Shown: positions 1 through 9,288, numbered from the stretch's first letter. The stretch: DNA of 64,000 nucleotides from Aliiroseovarius sp. F47248L (GCF_023016085.1 NZ_JALKBF010000001.1:1116001-1180000); one strand, 5' to 3'. The notes: a model not told the origin generated them from the letters alone. Numbers and translations are program-made.

Positions 1-1
1 T

Positions 2-679
2 CTGAGCTTGCGGGAGCTCTTCCACATCTCGCCTATGGGCTGCGTGGGTTTTATGCTGTTGGGGGGCGTGTTTGCAGCGCAATTCGGTATGGCATCAGTG
101 TTTGGCCAGCAGGCCGGGCTGACGGTGGGGCAAATCTCAGCATTCGTGTCAGCGCTGTATATTGGCGGGTTGGTTCTGCAATACCCTATTGGATGGATAT
201 CGGACCGGATGGACCGGCGCGTGCTGATCCTGATTGTAACCGCAATCGCAGCCGTTGCGGCTATGTTGCCGGTCGTGTTCGGCACCCGATACGAGCTTCT
301 GCTGCTGGCGGCATTCTTCCTTGGTGGGATGACAAACCCACTTTATGCGCTTCTGCTGGCCTACGTGAATGATTTCCTTGAACCCGACGACATGCCTGCA
401 GCATCCGCCGGCCTGATCTTTATCAACGGGATGGGTGCGATCGCCGGACCCGTGGTCACCGGTTGGGTTATGGGTGTGATGGGGCCGCTGGGGTTCTTTG
501 GCTACATGGCGCTGTTGCTGGCGGGTTTCCTGATCTATGGCCTGTGGCGTATGACCCAACGGTCCGGCCCGGCACCCAAGGACACGGGAGCCTATATGAC
601 CATGTCGCCCGCCGCCTCGCCGGTCGCAGTGGATATGGCGCAAGAGGTCTGGGCCGACGAGGCGGAAGAGGACGAGTAG
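2..679 (+). CDS. MFS transporter, C-terminal part (cut by left window edge)
   Basis: This is the C-terminal half of a major facilitator superfamily permease. The frame is open to the left edge, so the true start lies outside the window. About six hydrophobic segments are visible, and the loop GWISDRMDRR fits the MFS motif A found between membrane segments 8 and 9. Late segments contain small-residue runs such as GMGAIAGPVVTG. The hydrophilic tail ends in an acidic cluster (DEAEEDE). Substrate cannot be inferred. A DUF924 gene follows after 71 bases with its own strong ribosome binding site. Confidence 0.8.
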   Translation: MSLRELFHISPMGCVGFMLLGGVFAAQFGMASVFGQQAGLTVGQISAFVSALYIGGLVLQYPIGWISDRMDRRVLILIVTAIAAVAAMLPVVFGTRYELLLLAAFFLGGMTNPLYALLLAYVNDFLEPDDMPAASAGLIFINGMGAIAGPVVTGWVMGVMGPLGFFGYMALLLAGFLIYGLWRMTQRSGPAPKDTGAYMTMSPAASPVAVDMAQEVWADEAEEDE

Positions 680-750
680 CCCCGAACCTGCGTCCGGCCT
701 TGCACTGTGCCCCGCACCCGCTAGGGTGAGGGATACAGGAGGCGCAAACC

Positions 751-1341
751 ATGTCGGAACCGCAAGAGATCATCACGTTCTGGATCGACGATGTTGGGCC
801 GAAGGGCTGGTATGAAGCTTCGGACAAATTGGACAACACGATCCGAACACGCTTCATGGCGGATTATGAAGCGGCGCGGGACGGCGAACGCGACCACTGG
901 CGCGATAGTTCTGAGGGGGCATTGGCGTTCTTGATCCTAACCGACCATTTCCCGCGCAACATGTTTCGCGGCGATGCGCGGTCATTTGCGACTGATCCGG
1001 CGGCACGGGCCTGCGCGGATCTTGCGATCGCGCGCGGGCTGGATATGCAAATACCGCTGCCAGATCGGCAGTTCTTTTATCTGCCCTTCATGCACAGTGA
1101 ATCGATGGACGATCAGGACCGCTGTATCGCTTTGATGGCCGAGCGGATGTCTGACACACCGGGACAAGGCGATACACTTCATGCGCGTGTCCACCGCGCT
1201 ATCATCGAACGCTTTGGACGCTTTCCCTATCGCAATGATGCGTTGGGACGGGAGACCACGCAGGAGGAACGTGATTTTATTGACGATGGCGGATACACCG
1301 CGCTGCGCAAAAGTTTCGAAGCTAAGGAAGGAAAAGCTTGA
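751..1341 (+). CDS. DUF924 family protein
   Basis: A 196-residue cytoplasmic protein of the DUF924 (TPR-like helical) family, whose biochemical role is unknown. Family features include the opening ITFWIDDVGPKGWY, the core ALAFLILTDHFPRNMFRG, and YLPFMHSESMDDQ. Length is normal for the family. The start is supported by AGGAGG nine bases upstream. It lies between an MFS gene and lpdA; a weak GCGCC/GGCGC hairpin directly follows the stop codon and lpdA has its own promoter-like sequence, so it may be cotranscribed mainly with the MFS gene. Confidence 0.85.
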   Translation: MSEPQEIITFWIDDVGPKGWYEASDKLDNTIRTRFMADYEAARDGERDHWRDSSEGALAFLILTDHFPRNMFRGDARSFATDPAARACADLAIARGLDMQIPLPDRQFFYLPFMHSESMDDQDRCIALMAERMSDTPGQGDTLHARVHRAIIERFGRFPYRNDALGRETTQEERDFIDDGGYTALRKSFEAKEGKA

Positions 1342-1430
1342 GCGCCATGAGGGCGCCCATACGACGATCCCCTGAATGTCCCAACTTTGCCGGGTTTCGC
1401 CCAGCGACTAGCGGGTTTTACCTAGCGTCA

Positions 1431-1459
1431 TTGATCCGCTGAAATAAATAGTTTAATGC
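1431..1459 (+). promoter_or_regulatory. Candidate lpdA promoter
   Basis: TTGATC at 1431-1436 is followed at 16-17 bases by TTAATG/TAATGC in an AT-rich stretch, 32 bases before the lpdA start. This resembles a sigma-70 type promoter. It is a pattern match only. Confidence 0.35.
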
Positions 1460-1490
1460 CAAACTATCTGGAAGATGAGGAGGAGTCCCC

Positions 1491-2885
1491 ATGACGGGAA
1501 AGGCTTTTGATACGGTTGTGGTCGGTGCGGGACCCGGAGGATACGTGGCGGCAATTCGTGCATCGCAGCTAGGCCAGACTGTTGCCATCGTCGAACGCGA
1601 GCATCTAGGCGGTATCTGTCTGAATTGGGGCTGCATCCCGACCAAGGCGCTGTTGCGCTCGGCTGAGGTTTTTCATCTGATGCACCGCGCCAAGGAATTC
1701 GGCCTATCCGCTGGTAAGATTGATTACGATCTGCCTGCCATCGTGAAGCGCTCGCGCGGCGTTGCGGGCCAGTTGTCAGGTGGCATTGGTCACTTGATGA
1801 AAAAGAACAAAGTGACGGTCTTCATGGGCGAGGCGACGATCCCAGCCAAAGGCAAAGTCTCGGTCAAAACCGACAAGGGAACCAAAGAACTGACCGCCAA
1901 AAATATCGTTTTAGCCACCGGTGCGCGAGCGCGCGAATTGCCGGGGCTCGAGGCGGACGGCGATCTGGTCTGGACCTATAAGCACGCGTTGAACCCACCG
2001 CGCATGCCCAAGAAGCTACTGGTGATCGGGTCGGGTGCTATCGGTATCGAATTCGCCAGCTTCTTCAATACGTTGGGCGCGGATACTACGGTTGTCGAAG
2101 TAATGGACCGGGTGTTGCCCGTCGAAGATGCCGAGATTTCGGCCTTCGCCAAGAAGTCCTTCGTCAAGCAAGGTATGAAGATCATGGAAAAAGCCATGGT
2201 CAAACAGCTCGACCGTGCCAAAGGCAAGGTGACAGCGCATATTGAGGTTGGCGGCAAGGTTGAAAAGCACGATTTTGATACTGTGATTTCTGCTGTCGGT
2301 ATTGTCGGCAATGTCGAAGGGCTGGGGCTTGAGGAGTTGGGCGTCAAAGTCGACCGCACCCATGTGGTGACAGACGCGCATTGCCGCACAGGTGTGGACG
2401 GGCTTTATGCCATCGGCGACATCGCCGGCGCGCCGTGGCTTGCCCACAAGGCCAGCCATGAAGGTGTGATGGTCGCCGAATTGATTGCTGGTCTGCATGC
2501 CCACCCGGTGAAACCCGAAAGCATCCCCGGTTGCACCTATTGCCACCCACAAGTCGCCAGCGTCGGCCTGTCCGAGGCCAAGGCGAAAGAGCAGGGGTAC
2601 GACATCAAAGTCGGTCGCTTCCCCTTCATCGGCAATGGCAAGGCCATCGCCATGGGCGACCCCGAGGGTATGGTCAAAACTATCTTTGACGCCAAGACCG
2701 GCGAGCTTCTGGGCGCGCATATGGTCGGGCCGGAAGTGACCGAAATGATCCAGGGCTACGTGGTCGGCAAAACGCTGGAAACCACCGAAGAAGAGCTGAT
2801 GCACACGGTCTTCCCGCACCCGACAATCTCGGAAAGCATGCACGAGGCGGTGCTGGACGCCTATGACCGCGTCATTCATATGTAA
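1491..2885 (+). CDS. lpdA: Dihydrolipoyl dehydrogenase (E3)
   Basis: FAD-dependent dihydrolipoamide dehydrogenase, 464 residues, the E3 subunit that reoxidises lipoyl groups of 2-oxoacid dehydrogenase complexes with NAD+. Seen: N-terminal FAD-binding GAGPGGYVAA, the redox-active disulfide in GGICLNWGCIPTKAL, the NAD-binding GSGAIGIEFASF, the second FAD motif YAIGDIAGAPWLAHKA, and the catalytic His-Glu dyad region FPHPTISESMHEA near the C-terminus. The start has GAGGAGG just upstream. No E1 or E2 gene is inside the window; upstream genes beyond the edge could be the sucAB cluster, which is inference. A clear intrinsic terminator follows. Confidence 0.96.
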   Translation: MTGKAFDTVVVGAGPGGYVAAIRASQLGQTVAIVEREHLGGICLNWGCIPTKALLRSAEVFHLMHRAKEFGLSAGKIDYDLPAIVKRSRGVAGQLSGGIGHLMKKNKVTVFMGEATIPAKGKVSVKTDKGTKELTAKNIVLATGARARELPGLEADGDLVWTYKHALNPPRMPKKLLVIGSGAIGIEFASFFNTLGADTTVVEVMDRVLPVEDAEISAFAKKSFVKQGMKIMEKAMVKQLDRAKGKVTAHIEVGGKVEKHDFDTVISAVGIVGNVEGLGLEELGVKVDRTHVVTDAHCRTGVDGLYAIGDIAGAPWLAHKASHEGVMVAELIAGLHAHPVKPESIPGCTYCHPQVASVGLSEAKAKEQGYDIKVGRFPFIGNGKAIAMGDPEGMVKTIFDAKTGELLGAHMVGPEVTEMIQGYVVGKTLETTEEELMHTVFPHPTISESMHEAVLDAYDRVIHM

Positions 2886-2892
2886 GACAGAA

Positions 2893-2918
2893 AGGCCGGA
2901 TCATTGCCCGGCCTTTTT
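2893..2918 (+). terminator. Intrinsic terminator of lpdA
   Basis: AGGCCGG (2893-2899) pairs with CCGGCCT (2908-2914) across an eight-base loop and is followed by a run of T. It sits eight bases after the lpdA stop codon. Confidence 0.85.
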
Positions 2919-2956
2919 GCATCGTGCGTGGGTGGTCAGGCAAGGCTGACGACCTG

Positions 2957-3385
2957 TTAGCCCAGGGCCTCATCCAGCTTGGCAAGGATCGACGTCCAGC
3001 CGCCATTGTGGTTGTCGCGGCTTTCCTCGGACGGGAAGCGGATGTGATGCAGGCGTAGATCTGTGCCTCCGCCTTTCGGCGTCAGATCCAATGTGACGAT
3101 CGATTCTTCGGCCGTGCTCGCATGTGATTCCCAAGTGAATTGCAGCTTTTTGGCCCGATCAATGATCCTGTATTCGCCTTCATGCGGCAGATCGGCTGCG
3201 TTGGGCACCCGCATGATGATGCTGAAACGTCCCCCGACTTTGGCATCGACAGTCGCTTCGGGAACTGTGACGCCGGCGCCGGCAATCATGAATTTCGTCA
3301 GCATCTTCGGGTCCAGCCACGCATCAAACACGCGTTCAGGCGGGTAGGGGATGTGGCGGGTGATTTCTAAGGATAGATCAGTCAT
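2957..3385 (-). CDS. SRPBCC / AHSA1-type ligand-binding protein
   Basis: A 142-residue SRPBCC (START-like) domain protein of the activator-of-Hsp90-homology type. The opening RHIPYPPERVFDAWLDP and the core GGRFSIIMRV, with a strand-rich remainder, are typical. It overlaps by eight bases the upstream ArsR gene, so the two are one operon. ArsR-SRPBCC pairs are common in soil and marine alphaproteobacteria; the ligand is generally unknown. Function is therefore limited to binding a hydrophobic small molecule, by family inference. Confidence 0.88.
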   Translation of the reverse strand: MTDLSLEITRHIPYPPERVFDAWLDPKMLTKFMIAGAGVTVPEATVDAKVGGRFSIIMRVPNAADLPHEGEYRIIDRAKKLQFTWESHASTAEESIVTLDLTPKGGGTDLRLHHIRFPSEESRDNHNGGWTSILAKLDEALG

Positions 3386-3701
3386 TGTCGTCCTCCTTCA
3401 AGGCAGCTTCGAGGGCATCCAGCCGCAGCGTCCAGATCGAACGCAATTCGGCAAACCATTGATCGATGTCGGAAAGCGGCCCCATCTGCACTTCGATCAA
3501 ATGCTCGCGCCATTCGGTGCGCCGGGTCGCCAGTCCGCAGGCCTCAAGCACTTTGATGTGCTTTGAGACCGAGTTCAGGCTGATATCGAAATGACGCGCG
3601 ATATCCGTGACGCGCATTGGGCCTTCTTGTGCCAGCAAGGTCAGGATCGCACGGCGATTGGCGTCCGATGCGGCCTTGAGAACGGCGCTGAGTTGGTCCA
3701 T
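3378..3701 (-). CDS. ArsR-family transcriptional regulator
   Basis: A winged-helix repressor of the ArsR type, about 107 residues from the chosen start at the MDQLSAVLKAASD segment; two upstream in-frame start codons (3719, 3734) lack a ribosome binding site. Seen: ANRRAILTLLAQEGPMRVTDIA and the recognition helix SLNSVSKHIKVLEACGL. The classical metal-binding CxC of ArsR/SmtB is absent, so this is the metal-independent subgroup usually coupled to an SRPBCC partner, which follows with overlapping codons. It probably represses its own operon through the repeats just upstream. Confidence 0.88.
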   Translation of the reverse strand: MDQLSAVLKAASDANRRAILTLLAQEGPMRVTDIARHFDISLNSVSKHIKVLEACGLATRRTEWREHLIEVQMGPLSDIDQWFAELRSIWTLRLDALEAALKEDDND

Positions 3702-3722
3702 GTGGCTTCGTTCAACCATATG

Positions 3723-3776
3723 GGTGAATAACAAGGCAAGGTGAATCAGTCAACCAAAAAGGTGAATGATAGGTTG
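3723..3776 (-). promoter_or_regulatory. Putative ArsR operator region with repeated GGTGAAT
   Basis: On the plus strand GGTGAAT occurs at 3723-3729, 3740-3746 and 3761-3767, and CAACC (3751-3755) faces GGTTG (3772-3776). The cluster lies directly upstream of the ArsR start. Binding by the ArsR protein is inferred from position only. Confidence 0.4.
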
Positions 3777-3786
3777 CCTCTGTCAT

Positions 3787-3822
3787 AAAAAAACCCGCGC
3801 GGGCGGGGGCCTGCGCAGGTTG
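3787..3822 (-). terminator. Intrinsic terminator of the rhodanese gene
   Basis: Read on the minus strand, AACCTGCGC and GCGCGGGTT form a stem with one G-T pair, followed by a run of seven T. It lies 28 bases after the rhodanese stop codon. Confidence 0.7.
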
Positions 3823-3849
3823 CGTCGTGGGAATAGTGTTGTGAAGTGC

Positions 3850-4203
3850 TTACCGTTCGATCTCGCCGCCTGCCCGATTCCAATGCTCCAAGCCGCCGAT
3901 GTTAAAAACCTTGTCATAGCCCAGTCGTTTCAGAACTTGCGCGCCTTGGGCAGACCGCGCGCCGGACGCGCAATAGAGCGCGATGGGCTTGGTCGGATCA
4001 ATCGCCGCGTTGAAGTCTGGTCCTTTGGGGTCGCATTGAAAGGGCATCACCGTCAGCGGCACAACGACAGCGCCCTTGGCTTTGCCAGTCATCTGCACCT
4101 CGCCGTGGTCGCGCACGTCGATCACCGTGATCTCGCCAGCGCGGGCTTTGGTCACGGCCTCGCGCGGGTCCATTTTCGCGCCGCCCATCATGAAACCAAA
4201 CAT
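3850..4203 (-). CDS. Single-domain rhodanese-like protein
   Basis: A 117-residue single rhodanese domain. The active-site loop CASGARSAQGAQVL carries the expected catalytic cysteine, preceded by the strand KPIALY, and the N-terminal ITVIDVRDHGEVQMTGKAKG is the usual CH2A-like region. Such proteins handle persulfide sulfur (thiosulfate or polysulfide sulfurtransferase), but the substrate is not shown by the sequence. It is a single-gene unit, divergent from uvrA with about 210 bases between, and has its own terminator. Confidence 0.88.
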   Translation of the reverse strand: MFGFMMGGAKMDPREAVTKARAGEITVIDVRDHGEVQMTGKAKGAVVVPLTVMPFQCDPKGPDFNAAIDPTKPIALYCASGARSAQGAQVLKRLGYDKVFNIGGLEHWNRAGGEIER

Positions 4204-4333
4204 GTTTTCGCTCCTGTCCCGAAAAGGGTTTGATCCGGGATATAGATCGCAACGGATTCACGTCAATGGGTCTGAGACTTAAAATTCAAGAAAATGAATG
4301 TAATGGGGTGGGCGACTCAGCGCGTTTGCAAGT

Positions 4334-4348
4334 GTTCCGCAAATGTTC
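4334..4348 (+). promoter_or_regulatory. LexA (SOS) box upstream of uvrA
   Basis: GTTC at 4334-4337, seven bases, then GTTC at 4345-4348. GTTC-N7-GTTC is the established LexA-binding consensus of alphaproteobacteria. It lies 67 bases before the uvrA start, which is where a LexA operator is expected. Confidence 0.8.
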
Positions 4349-4415
4349 TAACTTTCCGATTGTCCCGCCGCGCGGTTTGGCCTAACCGTTAAGCAATTGT
4401 GAACTGGGGGTCAGA

Positions 4416-7286
4416 ATGGCCGAGTTGAAAGAAATTCAAGTTCGTGGCGCGCGCGAGCATAACTTGAAATCCATCGACGTGGATATTCCGCGCGACCGGC
4501 TTGTGGTGATCACCGGGCTATCCGGGTCGGGCAAGTCGTCGCTGGCGTTTGACACGATCTATGCGGAAGGGCAGCGGCGCTATGTCGAAAGCCTGTCCGC
4601 CTATGCGCGCCAGTTCCTTGATATGATGCAGAAACCGGATGTGGATCACATCGCGGGTCTATCGCCTGCGATTTCGATTGAACAAAAGACGACATCGAAG
4701 AATCCACGTTCGACCGTCGGCACCGTGACCGAGATTTACGACTATCTGCGTCTGCTGTTTGCCCGCGCTGGCACGCCTTACTCTCCGGCCACCGGTCTGC
4801 CAATTGAAGCCCAGCAGGTGCAGGACATGGTTGACCGCGTCATGCAGATGGAGGAGGGTACCCGTGCCTATCTGCTTGCCCCCATCGTGCGCGACCGAAA
4901 AGGCGAATATCGCAAGGAATTTCAAGAACTTCAGAAGAAGGGATTCCAGCGCGTCAAGGTAAACGGAGAGCTGCACGAGCTTGATAATCCCCCCATATTG
5001 GACAAGAAGTTTCGCCACAATATCGACGTGGTGGTTGATCGTGTCGTGGTGCGCGGGGGGATGGAGCAACGGCTGGCCGACAGTTTCCGCACAGCACTTG
5101 ATCTGGCGGACGGGATTGCCTTGTTGGAAACAGCGCCGAAAGAGGGTGAACCCAAGATTTTCACCTTCTCGGAAAACTTCGCCTGTCCGGAGTCCGGTTT
5201 TACCATTCCGGAAATTGAACCGCGCCTGTTTTCCTTTAACGCGCCGTTCGGGGCGTGCCCGGTCTGTGATGGCTTGGGCAAGGAGCTGTTCTTTGACGAA
5301 CGCCTCGTGGTGCCGGACGCCACGCTGCAAATCTATGACGGCGCGCTGGCGCCCTGGCGCAAGGGCAAGACGCCCTATTTCCTGCAAACCATCGAAAGCA
5401 TTGCGCGCCATTACGAGTTCGACAAAAGCACACCGTGGAAAGATCTTCCCGAACATGTGCAGCAGGTGTTCCTGTATGGCTCGGGCGAGGAAGAGATCAA
5501 GTTTCGCTTTGACGAAGGCGGGCGCGTTTATGAAGTGACGCGGCAGTTTGAGGGTGTCATTCCCAACATGGAACGCCGCTATCGCGAGACGGATTCCAAC
5601 TGGATTCGAGAAGAGTTTGAACGCTATCAGAACAACCGCCCTTGCGGTGCCTGTGGTGGATATCGCCTGCGCGACGAGGCGTTGGCGGTGAAGATCGGGT
5701 CCGGTGACGCGCTGTTGCATGTGGGGCAGGTGGTCGAGATGTCGATCCGCGAGGCACTGGCCTGGGTCGAGGATGCGCCCAATCATCTGTCCGCGCAGAA
5801 GAACGAGATTGCCCGCGCCATCCTGAAGGAAATCCGCGAACGTCTTGGGTTTTTGAACAATGTGGGGCTTGAATACCTGACGCTCAGCCGCAATTCCGGC
5901 ACCTTGTCGGGGGGTGAAAGCCAGCGGATCCGACTGGCTAGCCAGATCGGGTCGGGTCTGACCGGGGTTCTTTACGTACTGGATGAACCCTCCATCGGGT
6001 TGCACCAGCGCGACAATGGGCGGCTGCTGACCACGCTGAAAAACCTGCGCGATCAAGGCAATAGCGTGATCGTCGTTGAACACGACGAAGAAGCCATTCG
6101 TGAGGCGGACTACGTGTTCGACATGGGTCCCGGCGCAGGTGTCCATGGCGGTGAGGTGATCGCCCATGGTGCGCCTGCCGATATCGCCGCCTGCGAGGCG
6201 TCGATCACCGGCCAATACCTGACCGGCGCGCGCGAAATTGCCGTGCCCGCCCAACGCCGCAAGGGCAATGGCAAGGTGGTCAAGGTGGTGAAGGCCACAG
6301 GCAACAACCTGCAAGGCGTGACCGCTGAATTTCCCTTGGGGCAGTTCGTGTGCGTCACCGGCGTGTCGGGCGGGGGCAAATCCACGCTGACGATTGAAAC
6401 CTTGTTCAAGACCGCCTCGATGCGGCTGAACGGAGCCCGCCAGACACCCGCGCCTTGTGAAACGATCAAGGGGCTGGAGCATCTGGACAAGGTGATCGAC
6501 ATCGACCAGCGCCCCATCGGGCGCACGCCACGCTCAAACCCCGCGACCTATACCGGCGCGTTCACGCCCATCCGCGAATGGTTTGCCGGGCTGCCCGAGG
6601 CCAAGACGCGCGGCTACAAGCCCGGCCGATTCAGCTTCAATGTGAAAGGTGGACGGTGTGAGGCCTGTCAGGGCGATGGTGTCATCAAGATCGAGATGCA
6701 TTTCCTGCCCGACGTCTATGTGACTTGCGAAACCTGCAAGGGCAAACGCTATAACCGCGAGACGCTGGAAGTGCAGTTCAAGGGCAAGTCCATCGCAGAT
6801 GTGCTGGACATGACGGTCGAGGACGCGCAGGCGTTTTTCCAGGCCGTGCCCTCGATCCGCGACAAGATGGATGCGCTGATGCGGGTCGGGCTTGGCTATA
6901 TCAAGGTGGGCCAGCAGGCGACGACCTTGTCAGGCGGCGAGGCGCAGCGGGTGAAGCTGTCGAAAGAGCTGTCCAAACGCTCTACCGGGCGCACGCTTTA
7001 CATTCTGGACGAACCTACCACTGGTTTGCATTTTGAAGACGTGCGCAAACTGTTGGAAGTGCTGCATGAATTGGTCGATCAGGGAAACACGGTCATCGTG
7101 ATCGAACACAATCTGGACGTGATCAAGACCGCCGATCATCTGATCGATATCGGCCCGGAGGGCGGCGATGGGGGTGGGCGAATTGTAGCCACCGGCACCC
7201 CGGAAGAGGTCGCGCAGGTCGCTGACAGCTACACCGGTCACTATCTGTCGCAGATGCTGACCCCGATGCGCAAAGCGGGTGAATGA
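4416..7286 (+). CDS. uvrA: Excinuclease ABC subunit A
   Basis: UvrA, 956 residues, the damage-recognition ATPase of nucleotide excision repair, which loads UvrB at lesions. Both ABC modules are complete: Walker [15 protein letters not shown] near residue 33 with signature [12 protein letters not shown] near 498, and second Walker [16 protein letters not shown] near 649 with signature [15 protein letters not shown] near 838. Zinc-binding cysteine pairs [24 protein letters not shown] and CETCKGKR are present. Length is normal. The gene is monocistronic, preceded by a LexA box and ended by a strong terminator shared with the convergent gene. Confidence 0.98.
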   Translation: MAELKEIQVRGAREHNLKSIDVDIPRDRLVVITGLSGSGKSSLAFDTIYAEGQRRYVESLSAYARQFLDMMQKPDVDHIAGLSPAISIEQKTTSKNPRSTVGTVTEIYDYLRLLFARAGTPYSPATGLPIEAQQVQDMVDRVMQMEEGTRAYLLAPIVRDRKGEYRKEFQELQKKGFQRVKVNGELHELDNPPILDKKFRHNIDVVVDRVVVRGGMEQRLADSFRTALDLADGIALLETAPKEGEPKIFTFSENFACPESGFTIPEIEPRLFSFNAPFGACPVCDGLGKELFFDERLVVPDATLQIYDGALAPWRKGKTPYFLQTIESIARHYEFDKSTPWKDLPEHVQQVFLYGSGEEEIKFRFDEGGRVYEVTRQFEGVIPNMERRYRETDSNWIREEFERYQNNRPCGACGGYRLRDEALAVKIGSGDALLHVGQVVEMSIREALAWVEDAPNHLSAQKNEIARAILKEIRERLGFLNNVGLEYLTLSRNSGTLSGGESQRIRLASQIGSGLTGVLYVLDEPSIGLHQRDNGRLLTTLKNLRDQGNSVIVVEHDEEAIREADYVFDMGPGAGVHGGEVIAHGAPADIAACEASITGQYLTGAREIAVPAQRRKGNGKVVKVVKATGNNLQGVTAEFPLGQFVCVTGVSGGGKSTLTIETLFKTASMRLNGARQTPAPCETIKGLEHLDKVIDIDQRPIGRTPRSNPATYTGAFTPIREWFAGLPEAKTRGYKPGRFSFNVKGGRCEACQGDGVIKIEMHFLPDVYVTCETCKGKRYNRETLEVQFKGKSIADVLDMTVEDAQAFFQAVPSIRDKMDALMRVGLGYIKVGQQATTLSGGEAQRVKLSKELSKRSTGRTLYILDEPTTGLHFEDVRKLLEVLHELVDQGNTVIVIEHNLDVIKTADHLIDIGPEGGDGGGRIVATGTPEEVAQVADSYTGHYLSQMLTPMRKAGE

Positions 7287-7294
7287 TCCACAAA

Positions 7295-7320
7295 AAAGCC
7301 CGGCTAAAAAGCCGGGCTTT
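7295..7320. terminator. Bidirectional terminator between uvrA and the substrate-binding protein gene
   Basis: AAAGCCCGGC (7295-7304) and GCCGGGCTTT (7311-7320) form a perfect 10-bp stem with a six-base loop, A-rich on the left and T-containing on the right, so it can serve both convergent genes. Confidence 0.85.
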
Positions 7321-7343
7321 GATGTTTGGATCTGTGCTGACGA

Positions 7344-8360
7344 TCAGCCGTCGAAATCGACCTCTTGCACCAGTTTCAGCGCAGCGGCGCGGTGACTGGC
7401 CACTTCCATCAGGTTGACGCTGTCCGGGGTGAAGTTGCCCCAGCTTTTGACCAGGTCAACTGCTTCTGTGCCCGGCGCGATTGGGTATTCGAAGTTGGCG
7501 GCGGCATAAATTTCCTGCGCTTTGGGCGATGACAGGAATTCCATCAGCTTGATGGCGGCTTCCTTGTTCGGCGCGTGTTTTGCCAATGCAACACCCGATA
7601 CGTTCACATGGGTGCCCGCGCCTTCAAAGACAGGGAATGTCACGTTCACGCTTTCTGCCCATGCCTTCTGTTCGGGATCGCTGAGCATCTTGCCCATATA
7701 GTAAGTGTTGCCGATCGCGATGTCGCATTCGCCGGCCCAGATTGCCTTGACCTGTGCACGGTCGTTGCCCTGCGGTTTACGGGCCAGATTTGATTTCACG
7801 CCTTCCAGCCATGTCTTGGCCTCTTCTGCACCGTGGTGCTGAATATAGGCCGACACAAGCGCCAACGTATAGGCGTGGGTGCCCGAGCGGGTGCAAATGC
7901 GGCCTTCCCACTTGGGATCGGCCAGATCCTCATAGCTGGTCACTTCGCCTTCGGCCACGCGCTCTTTCGAGGCATAGACGATCCGGGCGCGGGTGGTCAG
8001 GCCGAACCACTGGTTGCCGGGATCGCGGTATTCGGCAGGGATATTGGCGTTCAGCGTATCGCTTTCCACCGGCTGGGTCAGACCGGCATCCACCACACCT
8101 GCGAGACGCGAAATGTCGACGGTGAAAATCAGGTCGGCGGGGCTGCGTTGGCCCTCGGCTTCCAGACGTTCAATCATACCCTTGTTCAGGAAGGCCACGT
8201 TGACAGCAATCCCGGTTTCTTCGGTAAAGGCATCGGTCAGCGGCTGGATCAGCTCGGGCTGACGATAGGAATAGACGTTGACCTCGTCCGCGCTGGCAAT
8301 TGCGGGGGTCAGGGCTGTGGCCAGGATAGTGGCTGTGGCGAAGGTGCGAACTTTGTTCAT
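7344..8360 (-). CDS. Fe(3+) ABC transporter substrate-binding protein
   Basis: A periplasmic iron-binding protein of the FbpA/FutA family, 338 residues. An N-terminal signal peptide runs to about ASA|DEV, followed by NVYSYRQPELIQPL, and the tyrosine-rich NTYYMGKM segment matches the iron-ligand region of the family. The downstream motif FPVFEGAGTHVNVSGVAL is also typical. ATG at 8360 is preferred over GTG at 8363; both follow AAGGAG. No permease or ATPase gene is adjacent, so this is an orphan binding protein here. A promoter and an inverted repeat directly upstream suggest metal-responsive control. Confidence 0.9.
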   Translation of the reverse strand: MNKVRTFATATILATALTPAIASADEVNVYSYRQPELIQPLTDAFTEETGIAVNVAFLNKGMIERLEAEGQRSPADLIFTVDISRLAGVVDAGLTQPVESDTLNANIPAEYRDPGNQWFGLTTRARIVYASKERVAEGEVTSYEDLADPKWEGRICTRSGTHAYTLALVSAYIQHHGAEEAKTWLEGVKSNLARKPQGNDRAQVKAIWAGECDIAIGNTYYMGKMLSDPEQKAWAESVNVTFPVFEGAGTHVNVSGVALAKHAPNKEAAIKLMEFLSSPKAQEIYAAANFEYPIAPGTEAVDLVKSWGNFTPDSVNLMEVASHRAAALKLVQEVDFDG

Positions 8361-8390
8361 CACGCGAGTCTCCTTGTTTTCGTTACCGCG

Positions 8391-8439
8391 CTTAAACCTG
8401 AGTCTTTTGCTTGGGTCAATACCTGATTAAATCAATCAG
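8391..8439 (-). promoter_or_regulatory. Promoter and candidate iron-responsive operator
   Basis: On the minus strand TTGACC (plus 8414-8419) and TTTAAG (plus 8391-8396) are 17 bases apart. Three bases upstream of the -35 lies a perfect inverted repeat CTGATT-N5-AATCAG (8423-8439). Position next to an iron-uptake gene suggests a RirA/Irr/IscR-type regulator; the protein is not known from the sequence. Confidence 0.55.
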
Positions 8440-8442
8440 AAA

Positions 8443-9288
8443 TTATTTGCCAACCGCACGTTCTGCTGTTTTTTCAGCCTCCCAATAGCCATCCATTTCC
8501 TCAAGCGTTGCGTCCTCGAGTGCACGGCCATCAGCCGCCAAGCGCCGTTCGATTCCTTGGAAACGACGTTCGAATTTTGAATTGGCATGACGCAGTGCCT
8601 CTTCTGGTTCCACGTCAAGATGGCGCGCCAGATTGGCAACGACGAACAAAAGATCCCCGATTTCTTCACGTAATTCATTTGGTCCAAGCGTATCGCGCGC
8701 CTCGGCCACCTCGTGGGCTTCTTCGGTGATCTTGTCCAGCACGGGGCCGATATCTGGCCAGTCGAATCCAACGCGGGCGGCGCGCTTTTGCAGTTTTACG
8801 GCACGCAAAAGGGCGGGCAGGCCAATCGCCACACCGTCTAACACACCTTTGTGAGAAGTGTTCGCCCGCTCTGCGGCCTTGATGGTTTCCCAATCGCGGG
8901 TCTGTTGTTCGGCGGATTTATCGCGCGATTCATCCCCAAACACATGCGGATGGCGCGCGACCATCTTGTCGGACATGGTGTCGGCCACGTCGTCAAATGT
9001 GAACATCCCGGCCTCTTCCGCCATCTGGGCATGAAACACTGATTGGAACAGCAAATCGCCCAACTCGCCCTTCAACTCGTTCCAGGCCTGACGCTCGATC
9101 GCATCTGCCACTTCATAGGCTTCCTCGATCGTGTAAGGCGCGATGGTGGCGAAGGTCTGTTCGATGTCCCAAGGGCAGCCGTTTTGCGGATCGCGCAAGC
9201 GGCGCATGATCTCGCGCAAGCGATCCATCCCCCCTTGCGGGTTGTGAACCAGAGTGTCCGAGGGGGAAAGATCGCGCGTTTTGCTCAT
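8443..9288 (-). CDS. mazG: Nucleoside triphosphate pyrophosphohydrolase MazG
   Basis: MazG, about 281 residues, hydrolyses (d)NTPs to monophosphates and pyrophosphate. Two MazG domains are visible: the first with CPWDIEQTFATIAPYTIEEAYE and ELGDLLFQSVFHAQ, the second with DKITEEAHEVAEA and EEIGDLLFVVANLAR, including the EExxE metal-binding helices. The start was placed at MSKTRDLSPSD; the open frame runs 69 codons further but that part has no family similarity and overlaps the divergent neighbour. It is divergent from the M20 gene with 54 bases between. Confidence 0.93.
   Translation of the reverse strand: MSKTRDLSPSDTLVHNPQGGMDRLREIMRRLRDPQNGCPWDIEQTFATIAPYTIEEAYEVADAIERQAWNELKGELGDLLFQSVFHAQMAEEAGMFTFDDVADTMSDKMVARHPHVFGDESRDKSAEQQTRDWETIKAAERANTSHKGVLDGVAIGLPALLRAVKLQKRAARVGFDWPDIGPVLDKITEEAHEVAEARDTLGPNELREEIGDLLFVVANLARHLDVEPEEALRHANSKFERRFQGIERRLAADGRALEDATLEEMDGYWEAEKTAERAVGK

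Noticed and set aside
4659..6482. 607-codon open frame antisense to uvrA
   Set aside because: It is a codon-bias shadow of uvrA on the opposite strand with no recognisable domain or start signal.
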